Shown piece after piece: positions 1-11,189 of a stretch of 64,000 bases of DNA. The notes under the pieces were generated by a model. It saw only the letters and a program-made list of their open reading frames with translations. It was not told the origin of the DNA and made no database searches. The translations under genes were made by a program, and so were the position numbers. Within the stretch, counting starts at the first letter, position 1. Every line of letters begins with the position of its first letter. The DNA comes from Arthrinium phaeospermum (taxonomy: Eukaryota > Ascomycota > Sordariomycetes > Amphisphaeriales > Apiosporaceae), in assembly GCA_006503535.1 (NCBI GenBank), contig QYRS01000004.1:2294001-2358000 (forward strand), written 5' to 3'.

Positions 1-1971
1 ATGTGGTGTTGCGGGATGTTGTGTGGGAAGTGGGAAGTGGGAGGATGGAGGTGAGAGGAAGTTGGTTCAGTTGGCGCGCGAGGGAAGAGGTAAATAGGTA
101 GGTGGGATGATCGTTCGAGAGGTGGGGCACCCTGTACAAAACAACAGTTAGGCCATTGCGGTTTCCCTAAAGACCAGTGGAATAATTTGAAAGATCAGGC
201 GATTATCGTGTCGTACCTACAAACGGTTATGCCGGTAGAGAGGGAAGGTGCCTTCCAGTCCAGTCGGGTAAGCTGGGAGTTTTTTGTTATACAAGTGCTG
301 ATCGCGACTGCCGCCAGCGGAACAAACGGATTGGCGAGACAATTACTTTGCGAATCTCGGACCAACAGAAGATACTTTCATGAGTCAAGCTGCACCTGCT
401 ACAAAGAATTCATTGATTCTAACTTTTTCATGAGGTGAGAGTTCGCCCAAAAGGCTCCTCATGGGAGATGCTACACATATGTACTTGCCGCAACCAAGGG
501 AGGCATACCACCCCCCGAATTAGAGCTGCAGTGCAACCACTGTCTGAACTCGGGCTGATTGAGGGGCCCAGGAGCTGTGACGCAAATAGCTGGGCACTTG
601 CTGCAGGCAAGAGCTGCTTATCGGCCTTATCGGCGATCGCGGGGCAGTTTCAACTTTCAACAAAACCACCATGTCGTAAGTTCAGAACCAGGGTCTGGCT
701 ACTTTCCAACTAAGAGCTCCCGGATTCGGTTGGGTTGAGGCTTCCAATGGGATGATCGGCTAGAAGTCAGGGCTGAAAAGTTTACCTAAGTCAAAGCTCG
801 CTCCCTCTTGCCGTGTGTCTCTACGTACATGTCACGTTCCTACTTCGTACTGAGCAGTATTTTGGGTTCAAGTGTTGGATGACTCCTTTCCTCTTGAGAA
901 CGCAACTTGCTCTTTCCAAATGATCGGGCAACTGATTGATTCTATCCATGACAAACCCCTCACTTGCAGGCTGCTTCGCTCGCAGGTGACGTCGGGGTCG
1001 GCCCTGCTGAGCAAACGCTCAGCCCATACAATCGGTCTAACTTTTTGGGCTGGGTCAAACAGACTTTTCTTCAATGAAGTCACATCCTTCCAAGCTAAAA
1101 CTCGAGCTCCCCACAATGAAGCCGTGTCAGTGCCGCGAAGGCACTGCAGCATCGGTGAACAGCTCGGCGCAGGCCTGGCCAACCAGTGTCCCCTTCCAGT
1201 TCCCTTCCAACCAATGAAGAAATGCCAAAACACCACACCTGCCCTGCAAAATTCCCGCATACTTGCAGGCCTCCCTGCTTCTCAGTGATGATTGTCCAAA
1301 CAGGCTTAGTAACAACTATCAATGATGCTGCCAGACCAGACTCCATGTACATATTTCTGCCAAAATCGCGCCGCATCGTATCGCATCGGTCAGAGCACCA
1401 ATCGTGATCCCATTGCTGCTTGGGTTCATAGATGGGACAACCACGCCTGGTGCTTGGGTGTATAGGTGGAAAACCCACGCCTGGTATTTTCAAGCCTACT
1501 TGCTTCCATTGCTTGTTGAAAAGAGCTTTGCACGACCAATGGATATTTGAGTTGTTTTTTCCACGTCTGTGGAAGAAAATGCGTATCAGTCTCAATGTCC
1601 GAGCTACCACTACAAAATGAAGCAGGCCACCAATGACGAGAACCCCTCTGCCGCTGTTGAGTACACGTAGTAGCACCATTTGGCAATGGATATCTCCGGC
1701 TGCGCCTGTCGTGGCCTCTGAGATGCATGCATCTACCTCAGCTGGGTGAGTAAGCCCCCCCAAAGAAGGCTGCAATCACACAACTGATTCCCAGAGTTTT
1801 GTTATTATCAAGCTTTGGATTGTGATGATAGTATTATTCATCAATTAAACCGACTCGAGAACGCCATTGATATACCAGCCCGCTCCTACGCTCAATGAAA
1901 CGCCATGCAATGCCCCCCGTCAAATCAACGATGAATACCGAACACCTGAAATCCCTCTGAGATCGCATGCA
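1..1971. other. Left-edge intergenic region, no supportable gene
   Basis: I see no recognisable protein or RNA gene. Open frames on both strands overlap each other, lack plausible codon bias and resemble no family. An 11-bp direct repeat (ccacgcctggt) occurs at 1441-1451 and 1475-1485 with flanking similarity, perhaps a short local duplication. The right part is the 3' flank of the NC2-beta gene. Confidence 0.5.
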
Positions 1972-3106
1972 TCAGTTGTGTCTTGCTGCTGCCTGTGCGA
2001 ACTGCTCTGCTTGTAGTCGCTCCAGCTCCTCGAGGGACATACCACTGTCCTCAAACTTATTCGTCCGCTAAGTATTGGATCAGCATACAATCCATGAAGT
2101 TGGGGAGAAGAGCTCGCTTACAATATTCTTGATCACCTTCTGCGTTTCCTTGTGCTGAGCTGCGGCGTCGAGCACGGCAGGGACATAGTCACCAAAGCCA
2201 AGCGTATCGAGAGCCTTGGTAATGTGGTCACACGCGATGGTCTTCTTGGCCTCCTTTTCGGAGATCTCATTGGCCTCGGAGGAAACCAAGGTAATGAACT
2301 CCACGCAGCACTCAATCAATAGGTCCCTAGCCTCCTTCGAGAAGCTTAGCCCAGTCGAGGAGGGTAGAATCTCTGTCACAATTTTCTGGACAGTGGCTGT
2401 AGAGACAGTGTCAGCATGGATTCGTGACCTGGGACATGACAGTACGAAAGATACGATAGGGGAGCCAGCAGCCAAGGCCAAGCTTTGTCCAAGTCATCAT
2501 TGGAATGTGCGCAACGTACCTTTGGGGAGAGACAAATCATCGTTGCCTTGAGACTAATCGTCAGTATCAAATCCTACGAGTCAAAAAGGCCAACGGAAGG
2601 GGAGAATTAACCAATGCCATTGTCAAAATTCATCCAATAGCTGTCTTGATGTGAAATGTGGGGCATATTGAATGGATGGTGAAGCGCTTGGTGAGGGAGC
2701 AGAGACAAAGAAAGAGAAAGCCTTGTGGGATGTGGTTGCTGTTGGTGACAATAAGAGGACGTTATGGGCCAGGCTTTCTGGCCCTGAATGGGAGCAGTCG
2801 CAAAATGCTGAGGAGGCGTGGTTATGTATATGTGCTCACGGAGGTATGCGAACACCAACACCACCTCATTGCACGGCACTGCACTGCACTGCACACGCCA
2901 AAGTGAGACCTCCTTTGTTTCCGCAAGGGAAGAATACTGACCAGGAGCAAACGGTGGTGCATGTATTGGGACTTCCCTTGTGTGCACTTGCAATGATCGG
3001 GCATTCAATTTGGCCAAATGCGGAACAAACAGCAGAGCAAACAGGCAGACTCGACACAGCAAGACATGAACTGGGCTAACTCACCTCCGTATTCGTGATC
3101 CGACAT
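1972..3106 (-). CDS. ncb2: Negative cofactor 2 beta subunit (NC2-beta / Dr1 / Ncb2)
   Basis: Histone-fold subunit of NC2, which with NC2-alpha binds TBP on DNA and blocks TFIIA/TFIIB entry, repressing or tuning RNA polymerase II promoters in the nucleus. Four exons assemble cleanly: 3106-3085, 2546-2520, 2396-2122 and 2067-1972, giving 139 residues. The N-terminus reads MSDHEYGGNDDLSLPK followed by ATVQKIVTEIL, the classic NC2-beta start, and a histone fold spans about residues 14-105 (LSFSKEARDLLIECCVEF, KTIACDHITKALDTLGF). The C-terminal exon adds NKFEDSGMSLEELERLQAEQ, a short acidic/Gln helix normal for the family. Exon 2 is only 27 nt and intron 1 is about 540 nt, long for this genome; it holds a small gcact/tgcact repeat near 2876-2893. 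The start is the first ATG and fits the conserved N-terminus. Family identification is strong; exon borders are inferred from phase. Confidence 0.93.
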
Positions 3107-4512
3107 GTTGGGCTGTGAATGATATTGCGACTTGGAGGGCCCGATAAAGACTTCAAAAAACTAATATCTGGCTAGAATGAATTTACCAGATTTGTGACGG
3201 GCAAGTGAAGAAATGTGATGTTGGTTGGAATAAACGGGGGGCGAGATGTTGCTGGAATTGCGTGGTCGTCGTAATAACAACGGGCTGAGGTCGAGTCTTT
3301 GATATTGGCTGTTTGTATTGTATGCATCAAATCGCAATCGATAGATGAGCTGCAAGTGCCAACTGCTCCAACTACACAAGGTATGCAGTCAGGCAGTGGG
3401 TGGATCAGAGAGTGTTTATGTAGGCTTCGCTCAAGGTGCATGTGGCTGACACTGCTGGCAGCTGGGCTGGGGGCAGGGGGTGTTCCCGCTGTGGCGCAAG
3501 CTTAGATTTCTGGTGGGGCGAGCTTCCTCAAATGGCTTGGCGCTGCTGGCGCGACCTTCAAATTCAGAAATTTTTCTAGATTCTTTCTCTGCTACCTACA
3601 TATCTCTCAACCTTCCATCACAACGATCCCTCATCTTTCTCCCTCTTCCGTCTTTCCCATGGCTATCCTGCCTCGGACGACTCTGCATCATTCTTAGCAG
3701 ATATGCGAGATGGCACTCATGTGTGCGACGTTCTTGTGTGAAATGCTCTGTTCTCTGCAGCGCATTGTCGCGATCGTCCCCAGCTGCTAACAATATGTCT
3801 GCACTTGGGGACTTTTCGCTAAACAGTAAGTTGCCTCTGCCCATTGCCTTTTCTCCCTCGCCCTATATGATGATAAGGTTGTCGCCCCAGTCTTACCTTC
3901 GCCTCATGGCCCATGGTGAATGACATGTCACGCCAAATGACCGACTGATTTTTCGCAACTCCATGCTGCACTATTATGGTCCCGCTGCTGTTTGGTCATT
4001 ATATTAACAAGCCGGGTTACAGATTCCTATAACCAACATGAGCCTACACTCTGTACGTTGTACCGACCTCCCGCGAACACCACCTGGCATTACCTGATGT
4101 CCAATATTCAAGTACTATCAAATACCGACATTATATGACGGACATCTATTCAATACCTGACTTGGCCTACTGGTTATTGAGGATATTTGAAGCGCTTGGT
4201 GTGGAGCGGTGTGCTAATAGCCAGAAGCGAAGCAGCATAATGAAGTTCAACATGACTACATTATTTGTGTCCAATTCCGGCTGTCACGACCCCCTGTAAG
4301 GTAAGGCAGACGCATCTTTTTCTTTACTGATCCCCCAAACCCCACCTTGCTTATGATGACGAACCTATATTCCATGCTAAACCTGAGCATTCGCTATGCT
4401 GAATAAATATATTTTCATCTTTCGGCTGAAGCAAACCCCTTTTCTGTCAACTTTTGGACGCTACTGCTGTGGGATCTAAGCTGACATTTTGACATAGTAT
4501 CAAGTACGTGGT
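3107..4512. other. Spacer upstream of NC2-beta; one weak candidate short gene
   Basis: Pyrimidine-rich tracts around 3580-3680 resemble a fungal promoter or 5' leader on the plus strand. They precede an ATG at 3795 whose ten codons run into a good GTAAGT donor at 3826. Splicing to the CAG at 3890 would give only a 19-residue peptide ending at 3919, so I do not call a gene here. The rest (3920-4512) shows nothing recognisable and includes the 3' flank of the downstream SDR. Confidence 0.35.
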
Positions 4513-5443
4513 CTACTGAAATGGTGACATTTCGGTCGCATTCCATCTGTGAAGAGTTAGTCGGCCTTGTCTCTCAATTTTGCAAGGGCGCATCGCATTA
4601 CGCGTACCGATAATGTTTCCCGCTCAGTTCCTTGGGGGCATTGTCGACGAGGTTTGCTATGACGGTGCCTGGCTGCTCTGGCTTCAGAAGCTTCCCTTGC
4701 TTATGTTCGTCAATGAAGCTTGCATGCTGGCCAGGTTCCATACCAGAGCCTCCGAGCTCTCTGATCTGCTGCTGCATTGCTGTATCGACTTTGCCCGGCG
4801 ACACAGCGACTGCCACAATGTCGGGCTCTTCAACAGCTAGATGCGCACATATGTGATTGACCGCAGCTTTCCCTGTTCCGTAGGCAGCCCAGGCGGCATA
4901 TGCACCTGTGGCGGCTCCGGAGGAGATGAACACCACGCGTCCCTTCGACTTTCGAAGCTCAGGAATAGCTTCCTTGACCTGGGACGTTGTAAGCCTGGGT
5001 CGTAGTAAGGTCGCTCGGTGTTACTCACCAATGCTACAGCACTCAAGACATTGATATCGTATGCCTGTCGCCACTCCTCGATATTGCTATCAGCGATTCT
5101 TGTGAGTGGTGTCAAGGTTCCGTGATTGATGACAAGTCCGTCGATTTTGCCAAAGGCATTCTGTGCCGCTACAATTATCTTGGGGGCCACCTGATTCCTA
5201 GGTCAGTAGTTGGTTTGATAATGGTGAGAAAGACGAAGCTCCGAGTAGGAATCACCGTACGCCCAAGTCGCTCAAGTCGGCAGCCATGTAGGCAACTGCC
5301 TGCGGATGGCTTTCCTTCAGTTTCTGCAGGTCCGTTTCCGACCGTGCGACCAGAAACACTTTATGCGATGCCTTTAGCAGAATCTCCACGACTGCCAAGC
5401 CGAGTCCTCGACTGGCGCCTGTAACGATGAAAGCTTTGGACAT
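4513..5443 (-). CDS. Short-chain dehydrogenase/reductase (Irc24 / sepiapterin-reductase-like)
   Basis: NAD(P)H-dependent carbonyl reductase of the classical SDR superfamily, closest in layout to yeast Irc24/YIR036C-type benzil and sepiapterin-like reductases; the substrate is not deducible. Four exons: 5443-5261, 5190-5029, 4978-4608 and 4546-4513, giving 249 residues. The nucleotide motif TGASRGLG lies at residues 8-15, followed by NHG in place of NNAG. The catalytic triad is visible as Ser135 (FISSG), Tyr148 and Lys152 (YGTGK), then VSPGKVDT. The last exon is only 34 nt and encodes WNATEMSPFQ, matching the ...FQ end of yeast homologues, which is why I extend past the in-frame TAA at 4598-4600. 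It is divergent from the FAD oxidoreductase at 5948, sharing about 500 bp of promoter. Confidence 0.9.
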
Positions 5444-5947
5444 GGTTCTTGGTCAGCTATGATGTTGTTAGTGTTGAGTCTTATGGTAGAAAAAGAAACG
5501 GTTAAGCAAGCATTCATGAATCGCTCCAAGTCATTGGGAAAAGTGAAGTGTCTCTAGTGGGTACGGCAGACCAGTCCTTACATAACGCACAGGCGAGAGA
5601 TCGTCTTCTTATCTTATCGGATCTATGCGAGCCCCCTGGATCCAATGACGACAGCGGGGTAGTGAGTTATCAGTTGCATGATACATGCACTCGTCTCCTA
5701 ATACGGAGGCTAAAAGAGCTCAGCAGACCTCGCTGTCTCTTGGATGCCATGTTCCTTCAATTATAAACGAGGCAGTTTAAGACAGGTAAACACCAATAAT
5801 TAGCCGGTCGGCAAGTTCACCAAACTCTTCGCTGTATTGGGTCTCGCTAGAATACGGTAAAGTCTGATGGATGAACCAGGAGGATTATTATTCGGTGATA
5901 TATTTTGACACTTCTCCTTTACGCATTGTCACAAACTCCCCGAAATC
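5444..5947. promoter_or_regulatory. Shared divergent promoter region (SDR / FAD oxidoreductase)
   Basis: This 504-bp spacer separates the start codons of two outward-facing redox enzymes and must hold both promoters. I see no convincing TATA box or named operator. Head-to-head placement of two flavin/nicotinamide enzymes could allow co-regulation, but this is inference only. Confidence 0.4.
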
Positions 5948-7277
5948 ATGTCGGCCACCGTCATCTTGGGTGCTGGGATCATTGGCACTTCAACTGCATA
6001 TTACCTCGCCAAGCACCAGCCTCCGTCTAGCATTCACCTGGTCGAGATTAGTCCGGAGCTCTTCGCATCGGCGTCTGGCTACGCAGGCGGCTTTCTTGCT
6101 AAGAATTGGTTCTCTCCTGCCTCGGCTGAGTTGGGCGCGCTGAGCTTTGAGGAGCATCGGAAGCTGGCTGAGAAGGATAACGGCGCTGGAAAGTGGGGCT
6201 ATGCCAGAAGCACCTCCATCAGTCTGTCACCGCCGACGAACTCCAAAGAGAAAGTCGATGTGTGGTGCCGCGATGGAGCCAGCCGCGCCGAAGCTGCCAG
6301 CGGTGACTCCTCCAAGGGGGTCGCGCCGCCGTGGCTGAAGCGGGAAGATGGCGACGCCGTCGAGGTTATTAGCGACGAAGGGACGGTGGCTCAGCTGTGA
6401 GTGTTGTTATGTTTTCCACACCGCAGCGATTCGATTCTCTCAGAGGAAACTCGGCAGCTAAAACTTACTTGCCAAACCCTACACCAGAGATCCTCTCCAG
6501 CTCTCGCACCACCTCCTGCAGAAATGCCTCAGCCTCGGCGTTCAGCTGCACCAGCCGGCCAAGGCTATTTCGATCTCGACCGACGTGCGCAACGAAGTGT
6601 CCAGCATATGCATTGCTGACACTCGATCAAGCACGGAGACAGATATACCGTGCACCAGAGTAATCATCACGTCGGGTGCCTGGTCACCCAAGGTTTTTCA
6701 AACGCTATTTCCGACCTCGAGTTACAAACTCCCGATAACTAGCCTCGCAGGTCATTCGCTGGTTGTGAAGTCGCCCAAATGGACCAAGGAGCACGAAGAA
6801 TCGCATGGTTGCCATGCGGTTTTCATGACAACCCAGCCAGGGTACTCTCCCGAGATATTCTCGCGCACAGGCGGCCAAATCTACCTCGCCGGGTTGAACT
6901 CGGCCACGGAGCCTCTGCCCGAGCTCGCTACAGACTCCAGGGCGAACATTTCCAAGTCAGCGATAGAGAAGCTCCGTGACACCGCACGGGAGATACTGGC
7001 CCGAGAGGGAGCCGCAGACGATTTCGAGGTGACCCGGGAGGGATTATGTTTCCGGCCCGCGACAGAGAACGGGTTACCGATGATCGGCCGCATACCCGAC
7101 GAGCATCTGGGTGTTAGTGTGCGAACACGGCCTGGCGCTGAGGGTGGGGTCTACTTAGCGGCTGGCCACGGCCCTTGGGGGATCAGCATGTCCCTTGGAA
7201 CTGGCAAGGTAATGGCGGAGTTGGTCCAGGGCAGAGAGCTCAGTGCGGATATCTCACGTCTGGGTCTGAAAGACTAG
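5948..7277 (+). CDS. FAD-dependent oxidoreductase, DAO family (Tda3-like)
   Basis: Flavoprotein of the D-amino-acid-oxidase/glycine-oxidase fold (DAO domain), most like the fungal Tda3 group; the physiological substrate is unknown. Two exons, 5948-6396 and 6488-7277, give 412 residues; the 91-nt intron joins CT to A, producing the continuous text VAQLDPLQLSHHLLQKC, the expected place for the family's HPxxFT-like segment. The dinucleotide motif VILGAGIIGTSTAYYLA is at residues 5-21, with the acidic ribose-binding residue in VEIS. The ASGYAGGFLA segment and the C-terminal LPMIGRIPD...YLAAGHGPWGISMSLGTGK match the flavin-capping end of the family. Tda3 homologues are often longer, so this is a compact member. 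No signal peptide is seen. Confidence 0.88.
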
Positions 7278-10200
7278 AGATAGCTGCATCCATTCTATCA
7301 AATGCACTTGTCAAATCCAGGGGCTCAGGTACCGAGATGCCTTTGCCCCTCTGTCGACAGCCTCACTCGCTAGCAATTGGTTTGCATGCCAATAGAGTCA
7401 ACTTAAACGCCTTTTGCCCGACTGTACGACCACCCAAGAAGTGATCATCGAGATCGGTCGATTTGCGATAGCCCGTCCGATCGTGATGGTGTTTTGTACA
7501 GGTTGCGGATCCTGGAATGGACTCCTGCCAGATGTGCGCCTCATAGACCACGTTGTGTCTATGCATTACCTGACTCGTACGATGAAGACACGAACGAACG
7601 CGTTCCCATTCGACCGTTTGCTCGGGTGGCGCTGGCAGGCCGGCTGCCACTTGACATTAGGCAACTGTCTATTCCAAGGCGTGAGGCGTGATTCCGAAGC
7701 TGTGATACGCTATGCTTGGGTGTCCCGAGGGGGCGGAAACGGTGTAGACGCTAGTGGGCGAGACGGCGCTGCGCCGGACTGGCGAGATGGTCTCAGGGGT
7801 AGAGTAGTCTAGCAAAAGAGCTACAGCAAGGGCAATAACGTTGCTCCCTCCTAGACTAAGGGCTGGGGGCCAAGCTTTTGAGTGGGAAGAACCCGTTCGT
7901 GAAACACCTTGTAGCCTTCTTTTGCCACTCAAGGAAGACATATCTATCTGGGGCCGATATACATTGTCATCGAGATCACATATGTCGAGTTTTCATGAGA
8001 GCCAACCGCTTGAGCGACGCGGCTGCGGAAGCAATTTGCACGATACAGCTGCGGCCAATTAGAACAGTCTCGAGGGCTTCACTGCATCAACTGTTACATG
8101 AGACGGCCCTTTCCAGCCCTTTTACGTTTTCCCTTGCTTGAAAGTAGGATCTCGCGTATGGCAAAACCTGCTTGATTCGCACCAGCCATTCGATCTCAGG
8201 ATGAGCAGCATTCCAGGGCAGCTCAGTGGCTCGGTCTTGGCCCGAGTCAGAACTGTACGCTGAAGATTACCAGGTTGCTGTCGTGGTTGTGCCGAACAAG
8301 TCCGTTTTTACTTTGTCATAAGTTTGATCTCCGATTATTGGATGCGGAAGTTTGATGTTCTCCTGTCGTGCATGTGCATCATGTGCATAGATGGGTACCT
8401 CTGTTAAGTTTGGAGGGATGTGTCATCTGGTTTATCTCACCTCACGTCTGTACTTGCGGGGCAAGATATGCCATCTGTTCTTCTATCCATCCATCATGAT
8501 TGTGTGGTTCCATCTGTGCGAGGCTCTTCCTCGATGATGCTAGGCCGCAATCTATTCGCTACACTGGGAAAAGGCGTTGGTCGGGCACAGGCGCGCCGAC
8601 TAGCTAGTTGGACGAATAATCTCCTTTCCCGCTCTTGACGTCGTTGGCGCCAGTGCGTTTCCCCTTGCACAAGGCCAAGCTGCTGAGTAACGCACACTTG
8701 TAGTCGGGTTTTATAGTAGTCTTTTTGGTGAAGATGGTGGGAACGGGCAGCCCGTTTGGATACTGCATGATGCAAGCATCCGAATAGTGACATCTCGTGG
8801 TGCAGAGAAGAGAGGGAGAGAGCTTGCTGGCTGCATGAGTGCGTGCATTTCTGCCACGGCATTCATCGGGAAGTGAGATCAGGCAAGACGCAAGCATGAA
8901 ACAAGACATTCGTCCTCGTGGCCTCCTGTTGCAGCGTGAATTGTGAGCAAAGGACAAAAAAAAAAAAAAAAAAAACGAGGTGGTGGTGGGAATCACCTTG
9001 CCGCGTATGTCTTACGCTGCAATAACCTTATCTTATGCAGGTGTACGACTGCCTAAGTCCCGGTCACTCAGGGGTAAAAAATGTAAAGTAGGTACTTGAG
9101 CTTGTGAACCGCTAGAGGGAAACTGCCATGTGGCCATGCACCCGTTGCGTGTCTACAGTACTGTATCTGCGCTGGCCTCCGGGTGGAATGCGTGTCTTTC
9201 CTTTTTCCCTCATGGAGCCCGGCCCTCGCACACCAAGCTGGCTTAGAAATGAACAAGTTTGCTCTCTTGATCAATCCATCACGCGCGTGGGTGAAACACA
9301 TCAGCAGACCTCATGACATCAAGCCTGCTGGGGAGGTGCTAGCGACCTGACTATACGTCTTAGCTACTCTTAGCTTTGCCGTGTCCGCGATCGGTTAACC
9401 GACCCTATCATTCGGATCCTGCTGCCTCGACCACAGCGCTGGGATTCTAGGCCCGCTGAGAAATGCATGTCTTGGTGTGCAAATTGCGATCGATATTGTG
9501 ACTCCTCCTGTTACCTGCCACCTAGTATTCGTAGTAAGCGTGCGTTCCGTATTGACGGGTAAACTCCTCGCAGCACAGTAATGGAGATTGTCGTGCATCT
9601 CTTTACCCCGGATTCAATCTATTGAAGATGTAGCGCCTTGAGCTGGCGGTCAATTGGGGTTAGGTAGCATCAACGGCTTTCTGATAGTGACTCTTTTAGT
9701 GAAAAAGTGCTTGCCATCGGCTGCAGCCTGCTAGCGGAAGATGTCTATCTGGTCGATCAATGACCTTTCGAGCTTTTGGAAGGGTGCGTTTTGATATTGC
9801 GATCTACACGGGCTGGTGGCGTCTCCAACGAATGATGGGGTTGCGCCGCCACACCAGTCACGTAAAATTCTAGAACTCCCGTTGCAAGTTGACTGAGCAT
9901 TACATAGAGGGCGCCGACGATCCGGAATATCCTGACGTAATCATCATCCACCCCAAGAGCGCGGATGGCATATGGATTGAGGGTCTGTTTCAAAAGGCGA
10001 CTCCGTGTTAATGACTATCATTGATGAAGGTGCAAGCGGTGACTGGTTATCAACGGTACTTGTGAGTCACTGAGCGAGTAGAGGTAAAACGTGGAGTGAT
10101 AATTGTGAATAATTATTGTGAAATCGTGAGATTGCTCTTCTTGTAGCCAGCTAGTAGCTCTACATGTATGTATATCCAAATCAAATAGGTATCTTTTCCT

Positions 10201-10443
10201 GTACGCCCGGTCGATACCAACCCTAGGTGATATTACAAGAATGATACAACATCCTCAGGCCTGATAGCCGCCCGCTGTCCCCAGTGTCCAACAAGACATA
10301 AAATAAAATTACAGTTTCTTCGTGGTATCGTGTAAAAGTCGTCTTGGTCGTGTCGTAAGAGGGGTGAAGGAATGTGCCACCCAAATGCTCCGTCGCCAGA
10401 TTAAAGCATATAAAAACAAAAAGAATAAAAAGGAGTGTGTTCC
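7278..10443. other. 3.2-kb intergenic region without supportable gene
   Basis: No protein family or structural RNA is recognised. A run of 20 adenines lies at 8956-8975. A minus-strand open frame at 9757-9993 encodes a peptide with one hydrophobic stretch (FRIVGALYVMLSQLATGVLE) but has no recognisable relative and no convincing partner exons. Open frames elsewhere overlap on both strands and look random. Confidence 0.45.
8956..8975 (+). repeat. Poly(A) tract, 20 nt
   Basis: An uninterrupted run of 20 adenines in an intergenic region. No gene body with a poly-A-type transcript end precedes it, so a retroposed tail is not supported; simple slippage is the easier explanation. Confidence 0.9.
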
Positions 10444-11076
10444 TTAGAAGAACTCGAATTGAGGCTCCTGTTCTGGTAGCTCGAAGTGCTCTTCTTGCTC
10501 ATCTTCGTGGTTGGATCCGAGCCCAAAGACGATGCCCTTGCGCTTCCATTCACCTCGCTTGACGAACATCTCCATCTCAGACATGTTGCTGTCCTTGGGT
10601 GGTCTGCGTTGGTCGTTGGGGAGCCGGCGAGGTGTAGTCTGAGCAGCCAGCTCCTGCTCATCCATCTCGGCGAGTCCTGGAGGGACGGCCTGCCAGTCTT
10701 TCAATGGCCACTGCACGGCTTGGTCGTAGACGTATGTTTTCCTCCGGCAGTCCTGGTTGTAGTAGAACTCCCCTGTGGGGGTGGGGAAGTCTTCAGGACT
10801 CAGATGTGTGCTGTGACCCGAGCCTTCCATGTGAGCTTTGCTCTCGGCGTCGAACTCAGGCAAGACGGGAGACGTGTTGAAGCTCAGAGGTGGGTGTAAT
10901 GAGAGCGGGTTATAAGAGTCGGCCTTCACATTGGATCCTGTCGACGAGGCGTGGGAGACGGTGCTCGATGTGCTCATGGATCTAGTGTGGAAGTTGTGTT
11001 GCTCGACTTGGTGGTTGTTCTGCATGTTGCCCTTTGACTTCTTGAAAGACAGGCTGCGTTTGCCGATGAGAGGCAT
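10444..11076 (-). CDS. Conserved-looking hypothetical protein, 210 aa
   Basis: Function unknown. A single uninterrupted frame of 210 codons begins MPLIGKRSLSFKKSKGN. The N-terminal half is Ser/Thr/Asn/His-rich and probably disordered. The C-terminal half has a distinct character: PTGEFYYNQDCRRKTYVYD, then a Trp/Pro-rich QWPLKDWQAVPPGL, a charged linker, and MFVKRGEWKRKGIVFGLGS before an acidic tail ending EFF. No signal peptide or membrane segment is visible. The contrast between a low-complexity head and a patterned tail, together with a TATA-like element about 105 bp upstream on the same strand, supports a real gene. I recall similar tails in uncharacterised Sordariomycete proteins but cannot name a family. 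Confidence 0.7.
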   Translation of the reverse strand: MPLIGKRSLSFKKSKGNMQNNHQVEQHNFHTRSMSTSSTVSHASSTGSNVKADSYNPLSLHPPLSFNTSPVLPEFDAESKAHMEGSGHSTHLSPEDFPTPTGEFYYNQDCRRKTYVYDQAVQWPLKDWQAVPPGLAEMDEQELAAQTTPRRLPNDQRRPPKDSNMSEMEMFVKRGEWKRKGIVFGLGSNHEDEQEEHFELPEQEPQFEFF

Positions 11077-11182
11077 CTTGAGAGAGTTGGGTGTGATAAG
11101 CCGACTTGGTGAAGATGGTTGGTGGTTGTGTGTGAGAGAGTCCCGATATGTAGGGTGGGAAAGTGTATGGCTGGGCTAGGGT

Positions 11183-11189
11183 TATATAA
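11183..11189 (-). promoter_or_regulatory. TATA-like element of the 210-aa hypothetical gene
   Basis: The near-palindromic ttatataa core sits about 105 nt upstream of the ATG at 11076 on the minus strand, at a normal TATA-to-start distance for filamentous fungi with short leaders. Confidence 0.5.

Noticed and set aside
1095..1775. 226-codon minus-strand open frame
   Set aside because: Overlaps plus-strand open frames of similar length, has no family motif and an erratic composition; likely chance.
3480..3923. 147-codon plus-strand open frame
   Set aside because: Translation is dominated by the pyrimidine-rich promoter tract (Leu/Pro/Ser runs); only the short ATG at 3795 inside another frame is worth a note.
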